Source: Miscanthus floridulus
Lineage: Eukaryota; Streptophyta; Magnoliopsida; Poales; Poaceae
Assembly (NCBI RefSeq): GCF_019320115.1
Contig: NC_089582.1
Location: 117,388,657 to 117,452,656 of the forward strand
DNA length: 64,000 nucleotides
Direction of reading: 5' to 3'
Shown here: positions 32,881-45,160 of the stretch, in pieces
Numbering within the stretch: the stretch's first letter is position 1
Layout of the letters: each line of letters opens with the position of its first letter
Position numbers and translations under genes: made by a program
The notes under the pieces: generated by a model
What the model was told of the DNA's origin: nothing
Database searches by the model: none
What the model saw: only the letters and a program-made list of their open reading frames with translations

Positions 32881-35726
32881 TCACTAGTGATTACCTTCAC
32901 ATTCTCGCCTAGGTGGAACATGCACCGGATGATCTCCATTTTGTCATGTCACATTAGATTGAACAACGACAGGAGGCTGATGAACTGCCATGGTTCGTCA
33001 GTGCTTTCCTTTTCTTAGGGACCTGTTGGTATGATATGCCTAGAGAGTAAAAGTCGCAATTGGCATAGCTGTCGATCGGCGCATGGATCTTTTTCTCGGC
33101 ACTCTTGCTCATTTGGCACAGCTGATGATTTGCTCAGGGTCCACATCATCTTCCTTTCGAACTTGTTCTTCATTAAGTGACCATGCTCCATCGGCTATTT
33201 AGTTTTTACAGCCGATGAGCTATACTTTTGCAAGCCGATAAGCAACCTGGAGGCAACAATCTTTGAATAAAAAATAACTGATGCATCAATATTTCTAAAA
33301 GCCAATGTCCAATTGTCTTGCTGATCAACTTGATGCAATAAAATATTTCAATATACTTTCAACCATCGATATCGGCTATCTTCACATACTCGTCGATTGG
33401 TTCCAACTAAGTCAACAATTGTCATCGGCTGTCAGTTTTTATCAGCTTCATGATCTGGCTTTGCCGTTTGGCTGGTGACTATCTTGCATATATGATATAT
33501 AAATATTTCCCTATTGTTTTTTCTCTTGTAAACAACTAGCCTAGCAAGACATGCAAAAGTGCCAATAAAATTGGAGTATCGAACCCAAGATGGATTTGAT
33601 CACTAGGGGTTCGTAAATGATTGACTGGACTTTATCGGCTCCATCTAGCCGATCAACTACAGACGTATACCCATATCCTTCTTGGAATCCCCATGCATGA
33701 GACGCACGTATACACTTAACAAACTTGGCTTCCTTGTTTCCATCATACATTTCCAACTGGATTCCAAGACGCTTGCAAGCCATCTTCTGCACACATAAGA
33801 TAGCATTGTATATACCAACTTCCAATGATGATTGTTTGGATTCCATCGGCTTTGAACAATCCTTGATGATCACCTTCTGTTGGCGTCATCGGCCCAAATA
33901 CTTGATTTTCGGTTATGTAACTATTTCCTAAGCTGATGACAACATCTGCAGCTTGATCAAATAGCCGATATTAATAGCCGATACGTTACGCCTTTGAATA
34001 TAGGTAGGTCCTGCCTCTGCTCTGTGCTTCAATCAGATACTGCTATCAAGCACCAAGCTTTAGACTCCAAGCATCAACGTGGCCATGTGCACATGTGTGG
34101 CATTCGGACTTTATCTCTTGTACTTTTTAAATAATCTCACATGCAACTATGTAACTAGTAGGCAAAGTCAATTCTTCTTCAACTTCCTTCGTACGTGAAT
34201 TCCAGTTTGCCTCAGAATAGTGCCGAATACTTTTCAATATTGGAGCTAATCCCTGACTTCTCAAACGATTGTGATTCCACCGTGAACAAGCTTAGGTAAT
34301 AAGCAAATAGAATATGCTTAACCAGAGCAAAAATCCATCCATCGGCTATCCTTTGTTATTACCTCCATCGGCTATTTATTATATCAAGAAACAATAGCTG
34401 ATGAAAGAATTCAAGATATAACCAGAAGTTGCATTGATATTCATTAAGGGCTACCGGCTTTAAATTATAAATGCTCATAGCCAATAAGGTCATCTTATGA
34501 CGGCTTCTCAAAGTACTACCACCAATTTCCCAAAAATAGAATCTTTCAACTTATATTGCTAGGAATTCTATTAACAGCAGCCCTAGCAATATATTTCTAA
34601 AAGACATTGGTTAATATTCTTACATGATTGATCACATTGGTTGTGCGTACGCCAAACAGTAAATAGCCGATGCGCTGATATTAGCGGGCATCTCTTTAGA
34701 CCACCTTTGTAGAAGTATCAGCTGCCTAGATGACTATTGTGGACTTCTGCTGTCGATATTCTCCAAGCCAATATCCCTCTTCGGGCTTTTAAGAAGAATC
34801 TGATTACTCCACTGTATCGACTAACATGCTCCCTACTCAGCCGATACTTTTGAATGTGGCCTAGGATGGCTTTTTGCCGTCCAGTGCCTGCTGCACAGTG
34901 AGACCCTCTAACTTGTTCTTCAAGGTGTGTTTCGGTGATGATATACTCGTATGGTCACCGTACTTGCTCAGGCCAAGACTACTTCTAAAATCTGAATCCC
35001 TTGCTAGTTTCTTCTGAAATTAAGCCAATAGCCAATTCTTCTCCTGAATAGCCGATTCCTTGTACCAAAATTATAATAATCATTAATCTAATCTCTGGAC
35101 CTGCCCCTGGATCCTTATCAAGCTAATGAAGCAACTTGAAGTCATTTGCCAAGAAATTTATCGGCTATTGCAATATGGAAATCGGCTCTTCGAGGCTGCA
35201 TCGGCTTAGCGAGCAAGACTTTGGACCCTAGCCAATTCCACTTTTAGATAGCCAATCTCCATCGGCAAGCTTCCATAAATATCACTTTTATACTGCTTGC
35301 CCAATGAAAAATTCCATCCAGGAGTTTCCCCAACATGTGCTTGAGCACACCATATCTGATTTGATATATATGGCCAATATAGTCCCATTCCATCTTCTCC
35401 AATCCAAATCAATGTACGATATAAGTCTTCTTTAAGCTAGTAGTCTGACCAAGCCGAGTGAATATCTCTGTGTGCGCTTAGCCAAATAGTTCTTTGAGTG
35501 GTGGAGTACAAGAGCGGTAGCTTTTGATCTTCTTGAGTTTATCACTTGGAGTGTCAATGTGCTACCACACGTCACAACCGGCCCCATGCAAATGACACGT
35601 AAAGAAGGATTGGCTTGCAAGCCTCGTGCGGTGATAAGTCTTGGCAATATGGACGACATTCTTAGAACAGTCCTAAAGATTCAGTATAATGATCAATTTT
35701 GGCCGACTTCTAATCAAACAATTGTG
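32881..35726 (-). other. 5' interior of the 11.2-kb element
   Basis: Leader-like, AT-rich, dense in ATCGGCT words. A minus-strand frame at 33873-33541 (contains KMACKRLGIQLEMYDGNKEA) could be a coding relic. Nothing else recognised. Confidence 0.4.
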
Positions 35727-35744
35727 GTCCCACCAGGCGTGCCA
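35727..35744 (-). other. primer-binding site of the 11.2-kb element
   Basis: The minus strand reads TGGCACGCCTGGTGGGAC, seven bases after the 5' LTR. It ends in TGG at the LTR side, complementary to a tRNA CCA end. I cannot name the tRNA. Confidence 0.6.
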
Positions 35745-35751
35745 AAAAGTG

Positions 35752-37740
35752 TGTTGACACAAAAATATGGCGATGTGATCAACACACAGCAAGCCAGAAA
35801 GATCTACTTGATGGAGCAAGGCTGGAGATTCGCTTGGCTTCAAACACAGGATCGGTCGGTTTCGGGACCGAAGGCGTGCCAGTCAATTTGACCGTGCAAT
35901 TGACAAGGAGAAAAAGATCAGTAATTTAAGGTGGAACATGCAGGTGTTGCACTAGACAGTTCTGATATGTGGCTAGATAGCCGATTCAATGGGGCTATTG
36001 ACTAAATAGTCGATATCCAGCATATAACTAAAGCAAGGATCGTTGAATTGAAGATTATCGGCTAATATCAATGATGATGATACGAATTCAAAATAACCAA
36101 TACTCATGGGTCATAGCAATTTATTATGATTGATTAATCTAGACAGAACAAGTACTATACACCCAAATATAAGTAATATAAAGAAACATCATCAGTAGAT
36201 GGATATAACCAATGTAAAACATTGAGCCGATAGTTTAACGAGAAAGAATATAACATGCAAACAAATCGACTGTCTAGTATAAATGAATGTACAAACACAT
36301 TGAATCTAATCTATTACCATCAACAGTGAGGTTCGACCGGATCAATACAACTATGATAATGATAACAAACTAAAGCCAAAGAATCCATAAAACCATCTAT
36401 ATATTGACAGGTTCATGATAAACATGCTATATGTGTGAAAGCATAGGCGAATCGGCTAAAATAGCCGATTCCGAAAGAAAAAGGATTATAGCATGCGGAA
36501 AATTGACTATTTAATATGAACAGATTGATAAACTCATCAAATCTAACCTATTATCTTTAATAGGGGGGTTCGATCGGATCGATGGCAACCACAACAAAGA
36601 TAAAAGATTAAATCTTTAAAATAAACAGATCTATTCACATTTCACAGAATCATGAAGACACACTATAACTGTTAAAGTACTGGCAATTGGCTATTTAGAC
36701 GATGCAGGCATTGCAAATAGCCAAGGTCACGCATGGTCAAAAGCAAATCTACCAACTAGCATACTCCGATTTAATGTGCTAACAGTGGGAATCAACCGGA
36801 TCGTTACAGCCATAATAGCGAGCTATAGACCAGATTCAACTAGCTAGTAAACCTTCTCAAGATCATACATGCCTTAACTGCATACTATGCTTGATCAAGA
36901 TTGAAGTAGAATGGCTAATAAAACATAATTCGTCGTTTAAAGTAAGAACCATCACATTGTGACAAAATAAATGATGGACTAAAAGAATGTGAGGCCGATC
37001 TAGACCGATCTCGATTGGGTAGGTTGATATTGCTGAAACTAATGACAACGAGAACATCAGCAAGATCGGTAACTTAATGAATCTACTCGAAGGATGCCAC
37101 CCTTAGGTAGAGCCGATAACTTGACCTTAATCTAATTCGAGCAGTGGAGGTCGAACTTAACCGATGCAACCATACTTGAACTAGATAAGGATCGATAACT
37201 AACTCATACTAGAGCTCGTAAGAGGTTGACTAGACCAATGCAGCCTTACAAACAAAAGTATAAGCCATGACAATACTTACAGACAAGCCGGAGGTCGACC
37301 GGATTGATGTAGCCCTACTTGTTGAAGAACTCGCTGAAATCTACAGTACTCCTACTCCTAAGGGTTGGAGTGAAGCCAAAAAAGTAAAGACTAATTTTGA
37401 TTGATGTGTCTATGTTACAATAGCCGGGGGTTTATATTTATACCCTGGGCTGATAAGAGTCCTAAACGTACATGAGTAGATAACAAAAAGAAATATCAAG
37501 ATACATGGACTCTAATTTCCCTTATGCAGAATCCTTGCTGATGAAGCTTCCTTGTTTGATACGTGTCCTTGTTTCTTTCATCCTGATATGCACCTAGATG
37601 CCATGTCTCTCTCAAATTTATTAAATAATATTTCCTGGCTGGCTCATAAATATCCATTAATTAGGAAACTTTCTTGCTTTTGACATCATCGGCTGATCAC
37701 TTCCTTTTTAGGATAAGCTTACCAAATTTTGGTGTAAACA
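35752..37740 (-). repeat. 5' LTR of the 11.2-kb element
   Basis: Direct repeat of 26521-28508 along its full length, 1989 bp, same ends. Followed by target-site copy AAGGT. Confidence 0.9.
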
Positions 37741-37860
37741 AAGGTAGGACCAACCTTCACAAGTTTGGTCATTCTACTAGTGGGGAGGTGGAGTCTCCTC
37801 TTTGGCATGGCTAAGGTCATCTTCACATGACTAGTCCCTCACAGGGCTTTGTTCGCCTTG
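37741..37860 (-). pseudogene. probable first exon of the CACTA Transposase_24 gene
   Basis: The minus-strand frame MPKRRLHLPTSRMTKLVKV runs into the insertion site at 37740. It would precede an intron whose acceptor lies at 26425, on the far side of the Tat element. A basic N-terminus is usual for this family. Assignment is by position and character only. Confidence 0.4.
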
Positions 37861-38504
37861 TGCATGCTAACTTTAGGACCTAGTTGGAAGTACAAGATGC
37901 TGCAACTCTACTGGACTAATTGGCTTCACTCTCTTTGATTGTCATCCCCTAGAACCCATATCAGTGCTGCCTTTTGCCTTGCTGGTAGGGACTTCTCTAC
38001 AACTTGTTCAACCCACACCCTAAAATTGGAGATACAAACCTAGCATGTAAAAATTGCATTGCTATCCACACAACAAAGAATTGAATTGCACTTCTACCTA
38101 AACCAACCCCCTCCCATCCCAACATGACAAGATAGAACAAGGACCTCAATTGCAAGGGGTACTAGCTCTTCTAAATCTTTATCTGTATCACCATATCCCT
38201 GAACACGCTTCCCTAGTTTAGGGAGATATTTCAGATGTCAACATGTAAATTACAAAGGCATTTATTGAGTTAATCTTGTATCAAATGTCAACAAAACAGA
38301 ACAGGAGCATGCAAATTAGGCGCCAAAACTATAGCTTTTATGGAAGCTATTACTTGAATAAAGCACATGTGAACTACAGCTTATACGAAAGCTATTACTC
38401 GAATAAAGCACATGTGAACTACAATCAACTAAGAAACATGACACCCCATCACTATATATCTACATGTCCTAGGTCCAACCACTAGAATACAACACGTATC
38501 ATAA
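37861..38504. other. unassigned sequence
   Basis: Probably the 5' part of the CACTA element or host sequence. It includes a two-copy 45-bp direct repeat (38327-38371, 38372-38416), each with AGCTATTAC and GAATAAAGCACATGTG. The missing CACTA end was searched for by eye and not found. Confidence 0.35.
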
Positions 38505-38642
38505 GGGCTTGTTTGGATGCGCATGTATTCATCTTGATCCACATGTGTTGAAGTGCATTGGAGTGGAATTAAACTAAGTTCTATTCTAATCCACTCCAAC
38601 ACATGTGGATTGAAGTGGATACATATGCATCCAAACAAGGCC
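38505..38642. mobile_element. Tourist-like MITE (PIF/Harbinger)
   Basis: GGGCTTGTTTGGATGC and GCATCCAAACAAGGCC form the terminal inverted repeats. TAA flanks both ends (38502-38504, 38643-38645), the usual target of this superfamily. The 138-bp element is almost wholly palindromic: ATCCACATGTGTTG and CAACACATGTGGAT face each other. Confidence 0.85.
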
Positions 38643-39858
38643 TAAAAGGAATTTGATTACCTCTTCCTATTCCTAGCTATGCTACATCGTCGACACCGCC
38701 CTCTTGTCATCCTAGTCATGGAAGTGGTGTGGCCAGCGTCGATGAAGGGGTAGAAGATCTGGTGTGGTGGTCATCAACGATGATGCTGGGGCTTAGTCAT
38801 GATAGGTGCTAACGTAGGGGGTCTAGATCTAGCATGTACCACCATTAACGATAGTCCTTCCACCATCAGCGGACCTCCTGCGACAAAGGGGATCGGATCC
38901 AGATCTAGCTTTGGCTCCGTCTAGGGTTCGGAAAAGTATGAGAGATGGTGTAGCTGGAGAGTGGAGATGGAGTCAAGCTAATGGCCGATGAGCCTAGCTA
39001 GGGTTTAGACCAGGATGGCAGAGGGAGGCTAGGCTTTTGAGTGAGAGGAGAGACGGTGCGGTTGGTCGAGCTAGAGAATGGAGATGGAGGTAGAGACGAC
39101 GACTCCTTGTGCTTTTATGTGGCCATCACAATACCACAAATACCCTTGTCTGAAATTGATGGTGTCGTAAACCAATTTTCCGCGAGGAGGGCAAAAGAAA
39201 GAGATCTAATTTTTGGTTCATGTTGGCGGCACTACTGGGCGTGGGGATTTCATTTTCGCCCAAAATCAAATTTTCGCGCGGGTAGATCGCCGCCTCGTTT
39301 GGTGTCTGGTGAGTAGAGACTGAATTTTATATGATGAATGATGATGATATATACATAGTAATACACCAATGTGTATTAACCGTTGGATCACCAATATTAA
39401 TCCCCCAAGTTTTGGTGGACCCCCCAAGTTTCGGTGGATGGCGACTCTTGACAGAGTTTATGTGTCGGTAATGCAATTACGCGGCACATGGGATAGTCTA
39501 CCGCTAAAGGCATTCTCTCAGTACCCATGTTTTCCTCTTTTGCGCGCCGTTTCCATCACCATTTGTCCCCTCTGACGCCACCCACCCTATGCCACCTCCC
39601 CCTTCCCCCTCCAAAAATCCCCCACCCTTCCCCCTCGCACATCAAAACCTCTTGCCCAGATCCTTTCGCTCCATGGGGATCTACTGCACCGTGGTGATCT
39701 ACCGTGCTGACATCTATCAGCGTGCCTCTCCTCAAGTGAGCAAGCTGGTTGTGATTGCCTTCTCAGCATGGTGAGGCCATCTACGATCTCCACTTTTTTT
39801 CTTCATGAATTTATGATGTTTGATGAAATGCATGTGTATTTTTTTCTAATTGTTATAG
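38643..39858. other. unassigned, possibly host gene 5' flank
   Basis: Moderately GC-rich, with C-rich runs (CCTCCCCCTTCCCCCTCC near 39593) of the kind found in plant 5' UTRs. CCCCCAAGTTT(T/C)GGTGGA is duplicated near 39402-39437. No frame that I can support. Confidence 0.3.
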
Positions 39859-41634
39859 ATGGCATGAGTTAAATCAAAGTGGGCAGAAGTACCACATCGT
39901 AGAAAGAGCTAGAGGTAGGCAACCATTCTTTGAGAAGCAGAGGAACAGGCACTACCACAACCTAGAAAGTGCTAGAGGAAGACTCACAGTATCCCAGAAG
40001 CAGAGGAACAAGCACCACCATAGCCTAGGAAGAGGCAGAGGAAGGCGGATAGTATTCGAGAAGCAGAGGAAGAAGCAACCAAAGCTATGCTAGTCCTGGA
40101 GTCTGGGAATTCTCATAGGTGGACTCAAACGGCCCACCGACAGTAGCAGTGTGAGGAGAGTGCTAAAATGGAACTCAGGGAGGAGGAGCTCACTGAGGAA
40201 CAACTGCAGCTCATGACCGAGTTCCACTCCAAAAACTAGACCAGTCACATTCCACCTTCCTAGGTCCAATCTGCAGTTAGTCATGGGTGCGCACGCACTC
40301 GCACTCATGGAGGTTTGATGTGTGCCACAATTGGTGGTACTAGAAGTAGTCAAGGAGGTTTGGTGTCTACCAATGGTGCTTTGAGGAGCAGTAATATTGA
40401 GAGAAAGAAAGACATGGTTTAGTTCTATGACTTTTGGTATTACAGGTCAAAGAAGATATGGAGCATTAGGTTCTGTGATATTGAGTTTTGGTTTCCACTC
40501 CTCAAAGAGCCTAACACAAAATCATAGTTCTAGACTATGACTCAGGAGAGTTTCTTCAGGAGCTACCATGCTAGAGGAATAGCACTAGCAGACCAAAGGA
40601 TACTTGGCTGGGATGAGCTTGAGAGAGCAGCTAGTATACCCATCTAGCCCCTCTTTGAGTTGTTCCCAAGCTTCATTCACCTTTTCAGTGAGGCTGATCA
40701 AATTGTGATAAGCTAGGTGTGTCAGTTCTATGCAACAGTGTGGATTTATCTAGAGCATGACTTCATTGATTTTATGCTCGATGGTCGGCCAAAGCGATTG
40801 TACTATAACCACCTGCAACAACTCCTTGGGGTTGACTTTAGATAGGAAGCTCCACCGGATAGTCTATGGAGATGCTCTTCCTCCACGTCATAGCAGGGCT
40901 AGAGGTACTTTTCCTATAGACCAGGAGATTCGGACACTCTTCATGGAGCCCTTCACCAACTGCTCCTTGCGTACACTAGACAAACTACTTCTAGAGGCTT
41001 ACGTTCTACACATGGCTTTAAGGAAGATAGTCCTACCTCGTGGCGGCAATAGGGAGTCGTTGACCAACTTGTAGCAGTGGCCACTACTATCAATATGGAG
41101 AGGCAAGTAGTTTGACTTCTTACACTTTTTCCTGTCTGAGATTAAGGATGTGATAGCTGACGCTATCAGTACATGATGGCACCACGTGTACCCTCACATC
41201 ATCAGCTATCTGCTATGCTCGATTGACTTTGAAAGGAATGGGGTGCTGCACAATGAGTCGACCTGTGAGGTTATGACCTACATGCCTGCAAGTCTGGACG
41301 ATCGTCGTCATGGATAGTGTGCCCTTAGGTCTATTCAAGAGCTATTACCCATATAGGATAGAGAAAGACACGAAATGATGGATGTAGCCCTAGAGTAGGC
41401 AGAGCACCAGTCTAGGATTGGAGGAATCTTAAATATACGAATGCAAGATTTAGCCTCCAATGATAGCGACTACCATGACCCTACGTCAGACGACCATGAT
41501 GAGGGAGGGTCGTCCTCTGGTGGTGTGGCCGACAAAGAGATGGATGATGTTCCACCTATTACAAAGACGTTAGCCAAGAAGGCACCGCCTCCAGTGTCTG
41601 TTCAGCAACCATCGAAGCTTGGACAGATACTTGC
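39859..41634 (+). pseudogene. decayed plus-strand retroelement-like reading frame
   Basis: Coding character across ~1.8 kb but with many stops and frame changes. Segments: a 3 x 21-residue repeat at 39890-40078; FWFPLLKEPNTKS and GIALADQRILGWDELERAAS near 40480-40640; QFYATVWIYLEHDFIDFMLD near 40718-40775; RIVYGDALPPRHSRARG at ~40850; and an acidic Ser/Gly-rich end (NDSDYHDPTSDDHDEGG) at ~41460. The FYATVWI/FMLDGR pattern recalls Gag-like ORFs of grass gypsy elements. It abuts a minus-strand LTR fragment at 41635, so its relation to that LTR is unclear. Confidence 0.4.
39890..40078 (+). repeat. three in-frame 63-bp repeats (21 residues each)
   Basis: Units start at 39890, 39953 and 40016. 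They encode YH-x-x-E-x-ARGR...EKQRNRH-type peptides rich in Arg/Lys/Gln/His. All three are open in the same frame despite ~25-30% nucleotide divergence. Confidence 0.8.
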
Positions 41635-43043
41635 TGTCATAGAACCGTCCAATTTATAAGAGCACAAGTACAATAACAACCACCAAGGCAGTCAAACCAT
41701 CACACTTCAGCCCATATAAATCTGGTAGTCCATTGAGTATCACAAAGGATCTCGATTCAACCAACATATAAGCCAAGATCGTACATGATTCAACATAACC
41801 AATCACATGTTACATCATAGTTTACAAATAGTTGACAAATATCTCACATACAACGAAGTTCACATAGTTATTACAAACCAAGTTTAAATAGCAGAAGCAA
41901 AGTAGTTTAACATCAAGATCACACGTAGTTTAATACATAGCTAGTTTTCATTGTCATCTCCAACCAAAAGCACAAGAGTGAGATGAAATACAAAATGACC
42001 ATGCCCATGGTCCTATTCCTCATCCAATGTAGGAGCAAAGTAGTTCTTGCAGTAGTCATGGTACATAACATTATCTGCAACAATGGGAATAAAACCCTGA
42101 GTACAAGAAGGTACTCAGCTAGACTTACCCATCATCCACTAACATACTAAGACACCAAGGAGTATGAAAGGCTTTATAAGTAGAGATGGTAGACATTATT
42201 TGCATAAAAAGCATGAGTTGTCTAATATCTCTTAAACTGTGAATCACCAATTATTAATCCTATCTCATACTAGATTAGCAACTATCCTATGCCAGACACG
42301 TTGGTACCATTAAGTCAACATAATAATAATCATATCAAGTTGAGTTATTCCATAATCTCAAAACCAACACTTCCATCAATTACTACGGTGAAGTGTACTC
42401 CTGTCAAGTTCTCACTATCCGGGAGAGACGGTGATTCGAATCGATTCCTACCCAGCTAGGGAATTATTTCTAACACACACCCATACTTCCCCCGTCGGGG
42501 TCGCATTAGGTCACCTTTGGTACAACTCAAGTCCAATCGTGGGTAAGACCAGCGCTCGGGACTCTAACCCACCCTTGGATCTCAGGACTCTAACCCGCCC
42601 TTGGAGTTACGCCATTGGCTCTCCGCACATCCTTACTGCCTCCAGGGTGCACACTTTAACTACTCATGTCCCTGGCCTAAATTGAGCTAGTCGACTTCGT
42701 GGTCGGAATGACTTATCCGGCCAACTATGTGAGTGGCATGCGCTCAACATGACAAGATGACATCCAATGATCGGTCCTTAAATGACACAGACGGAATCAC
42801 TATGATTACCACAACATAAGACTCCGCTCGGTCTCCAATTGTTCAACATCACCAGGTTATGTTCCACGATAGCACAATATAGCCAACCGCGATCAAGTTA
42901 TCGCCTATAGCTCGCAGGAGACAGGAAATCACCAGACTTCTACTAGTCTAAGCATAGCTAAGCATAAGGAGTGTTCCTAGACTTAAATAGGATTCAGGGT
43001 AGATATTTTTGGACAAGGAAAGGTAATATGCAGCAAGTGTTTC
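41635..43043 (-). repeat. 3' part of a chromovirus-type LTR, minus strand, truncated
   Basis: Collinear with 8559-9960. On the minus strand it ends GGTTCTATGACA-like at 41635. It keeps the GTAAGT...TTGCAG hairpin block (42075-42128), the GACAGGAAATCACC block (about 42914) and the GATTCGAATC region (42435). It is cut at 43043 by the LTR of the next element, so the GKPRSI exon and GC-rich block are absent. No clear primer-binding site to its left. Confidence 0.7.
42075..42128 (-). promoter_or_regulatory. conserved LTR hairpin block (third copy)
   Basis: CTGAGTAC-AAGAAG-GTACTCAG on the + strand (42097-42118), perfect 8-bp stem, with GTAAGT and TTGCAG borders on the minus strand. Confidence 0.7.
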
Positions 43044-44845
43044 TGTCGGCACAAAAATTTTATCGCGTGCCGAGGACACACGAGCAAGCCAGAAGGGTCC
43101 GCTCGATGGAGCTAGAGATCCACCTAGCTTTAGCACAGGGGTGGTCGATCCTACGCACTCCTCCTGAGACATGCCAGTCAATTTGACACTGCAATTGACA
43201 AGGAGAGAAAGTTTATCAGTAATTTAGGGCGAAATGTGTCGGTGTTGCCAGACAGTCCCGAATGTGCGGCTCTGAGAGCCAATATGAAAGCAGATCGACT
43301 AAACAGTCGATTCCAGCATATTCATAAGAATAAATCAGTTAAAGCTCATGGGGTTGTGTAAGAAGAGTCAGTTATCATTCAGGATTGAATATCATTATTT
43401 AGACAAATATCAGTAAATGGCAAAAGGATGTCAACAATGATTAATTTATGCTAAGTCAATGACTGCAAGTAACCGAACCCCTTTTATATAAAAGAAACAG
43501 CTCATCACCATTGAACCATTTAATAAAGATAAATCTAATGAACATATTAGATCTCATCTATCGGTATGACTAGTCGGGCATGAGGCAGAATCATGCAGGC
43601 CGTAGAAACAACAATAGACTCGATGACCCTAACTTATCACTAATATCAGTGGGGCATGAGGAAGAATCATGTAGGCCATAATACAATAATAAGATCATGG
43701 GACTAACACATATTTCAACCTATCCCTACTTCAATGATCTCATGATGTGAATTGTTTGTGAAAGCGCTCGTTATCGGCTAAAACAGCCAATTCAGGCATA
43801 GCGCACAGTTAAGGTCATGCCCTCTTAGGAATAGATCTACCAAATAGCAATCCCCACTCCATAGTGCTAATAGTGGGGTGTGAGGCAGAATCACATAGGC
43901 CATGATAACGGGCATGGAACAGTTTTTGCTAGCCAATAGATCTACTCAAGATCAAACATGCCTTAACCGCACGCTATGCACGATAAAGATTGATATAAAA
44001 CAACCGATAAAACATAACTCATCATTTAAAGTGCAGATTAGATCAGTTTAGATTAACAAACGATAGGTTAAACAAGATATAAGGCCGATCTAGATCAATC
44101 CCAATCGGGCGAAGTAATATTGCTGTAATTAAATAAATAATAGAAGCAATAAGCAATATCGGTAACTTAATGAATCTATCCGAAGGCATGCCACCCTTAG
44201 ATAGAGCCGATAACTTGACCTTAATCTAGTTCGAGCAGTGGAGGTCGACCGGATCGATGTAGCCATACTTGAACCAGACAAGAGTCAATAACTAGCTTAT
44301 AACAGAGTCGCAGTGGAGGTCGACCAGATCGATGCAGCCGTATGAACAGAAGTATAAGCAATGATGGTACTTACAGATAAGCAGTGGAGGTCGATCGGAT
44401 CGATGCAACCGTACTTGCTGAAGAACTCGACAAGATCTACTCTACTCCTGCTCCTAAGCGGTGGCCAGAGCCGAAAAAAGTAAGTAACTTGTATTGGATT
44501 GATTGTGTGTTTTTACAATAGCCGGGGTCTGATATTTATACCCAGAGCCTAAACATGAATCCTACTCGAGCATGACTTGTTATAAACTTTAGCATAGAAG
44601 AAAACATCCCTAATTTAAGATAACTTGGACCCTAATCTTTCCCTTTTTGTAGAGTCCAATATACAATTTCCTAGTGCCAACCATAGCTCACCATCGCTAT
44701 CTGCTGATGTCATCCAAAGAGATTCGATTCTAGAGTTGTATCTAAATCAGCTGATATCGATCCTCATGCAATTGATTTCTTGATGGGCACAATCTTAGAA
44801 GCCTTAGAATTCCCACATTCTTCTCTCCAAATTTTGGTGTAAACA
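43044..44845 (-). repeat. 3' LTR of the Tat element with pol
   Basis: Window-left end TGTCGGCACAAAAATTTTATC, right end CCAAATTTTGGTGTAAACA, 1802 bp. It shares GCCAGTCAATTTGAC and GCAATTGACAAGGAG blocks with the LTR at 26521, so the two families are related. A second copy of the right end occurs at 45059. Confidence 0.8.
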
Positions 44846-45160
44846 CATGCCCCTAATTTTGGGATAAAAGTAATTTTATTCCAAAATTATCACGTTTGTA
44901 CCCCCAATAGGACCATAGTCACGGGTAGAGAATCTTGATCTGGGGTCTACTGTTTGTCGCCGTCTATGTCAGCTCATGAGCCCATTCCTCAAAACATTTA
45001 TGAGAGCATCATTGCTTCATGGGCACTTGTATTTATCCTTCCAAATTTTGGTGTAAACACATGCCCCCCAATTTTGGGATAAAAGTAATTTTATTCTAAA
45101 ATTATCATGTCTGTATCCCCGATAGGTCTGCAGTCATGGGTAGAGAATCTTGATCTTTTT
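44827..45160 (-). repeat. duplicated LTR end plus polypurine tract, offset 214 bp
   Basis: 44827-44935 and 45041-45157 both run CCAAATTTTGGTGTAAACA, CATGCCCC, AATTTTGGGATAAAAGTAA, then GGGTAGAGAATCTTGATC. So two LTR/polypurine junctions lie in tandem. The minus-strand purine tracts are AATTAGGGGCATG and AATTGGGGGGCATG. Confidence 0.8.

Larger units (their letters stand above)
26521..37740 (-). mobile_element. 11.2-kb Tat-like LTR retrotransposon without recognisable pol, complete ends
   Basis: Two direct LTRs (26521-28508 and 35752-37740) and a 5-bp target-site duplication AAGGT on both sides (26516-26520, 37741-37745). Polypurine tract next to the left LTR and primer-binding site next to the right LTR set the orientation as minus. 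The 7.2-kb interior has no protease, RT, RNase H or integrase signature that I can find, only decayed frames. It therefore looks non-autonomous. Its LTR is related to that at 43044-44845, whose element does encode pol. Confidence 0.9.

Noticed and set aside
39231..39245. CACTACTGGGCG as the missing CACTA terminus
   Set aside because: Orientation is the same as the end at 23920 rather than inverted, and no subterminal repeats accompany it.
39859..39920. A third possible H3-tail start (TATAG before ATGGC, then RRKS in one frame)
   Set aside because: Only MA and a displaced RKS agree, with stops and no ARTK or TGGxAP order. Not above chance.
43044..44845. Pairing of this LTR with 26521 or 35752 as one element
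   Set aside because: Only short blocks are shared; ends and target sites show separate families and insertions.
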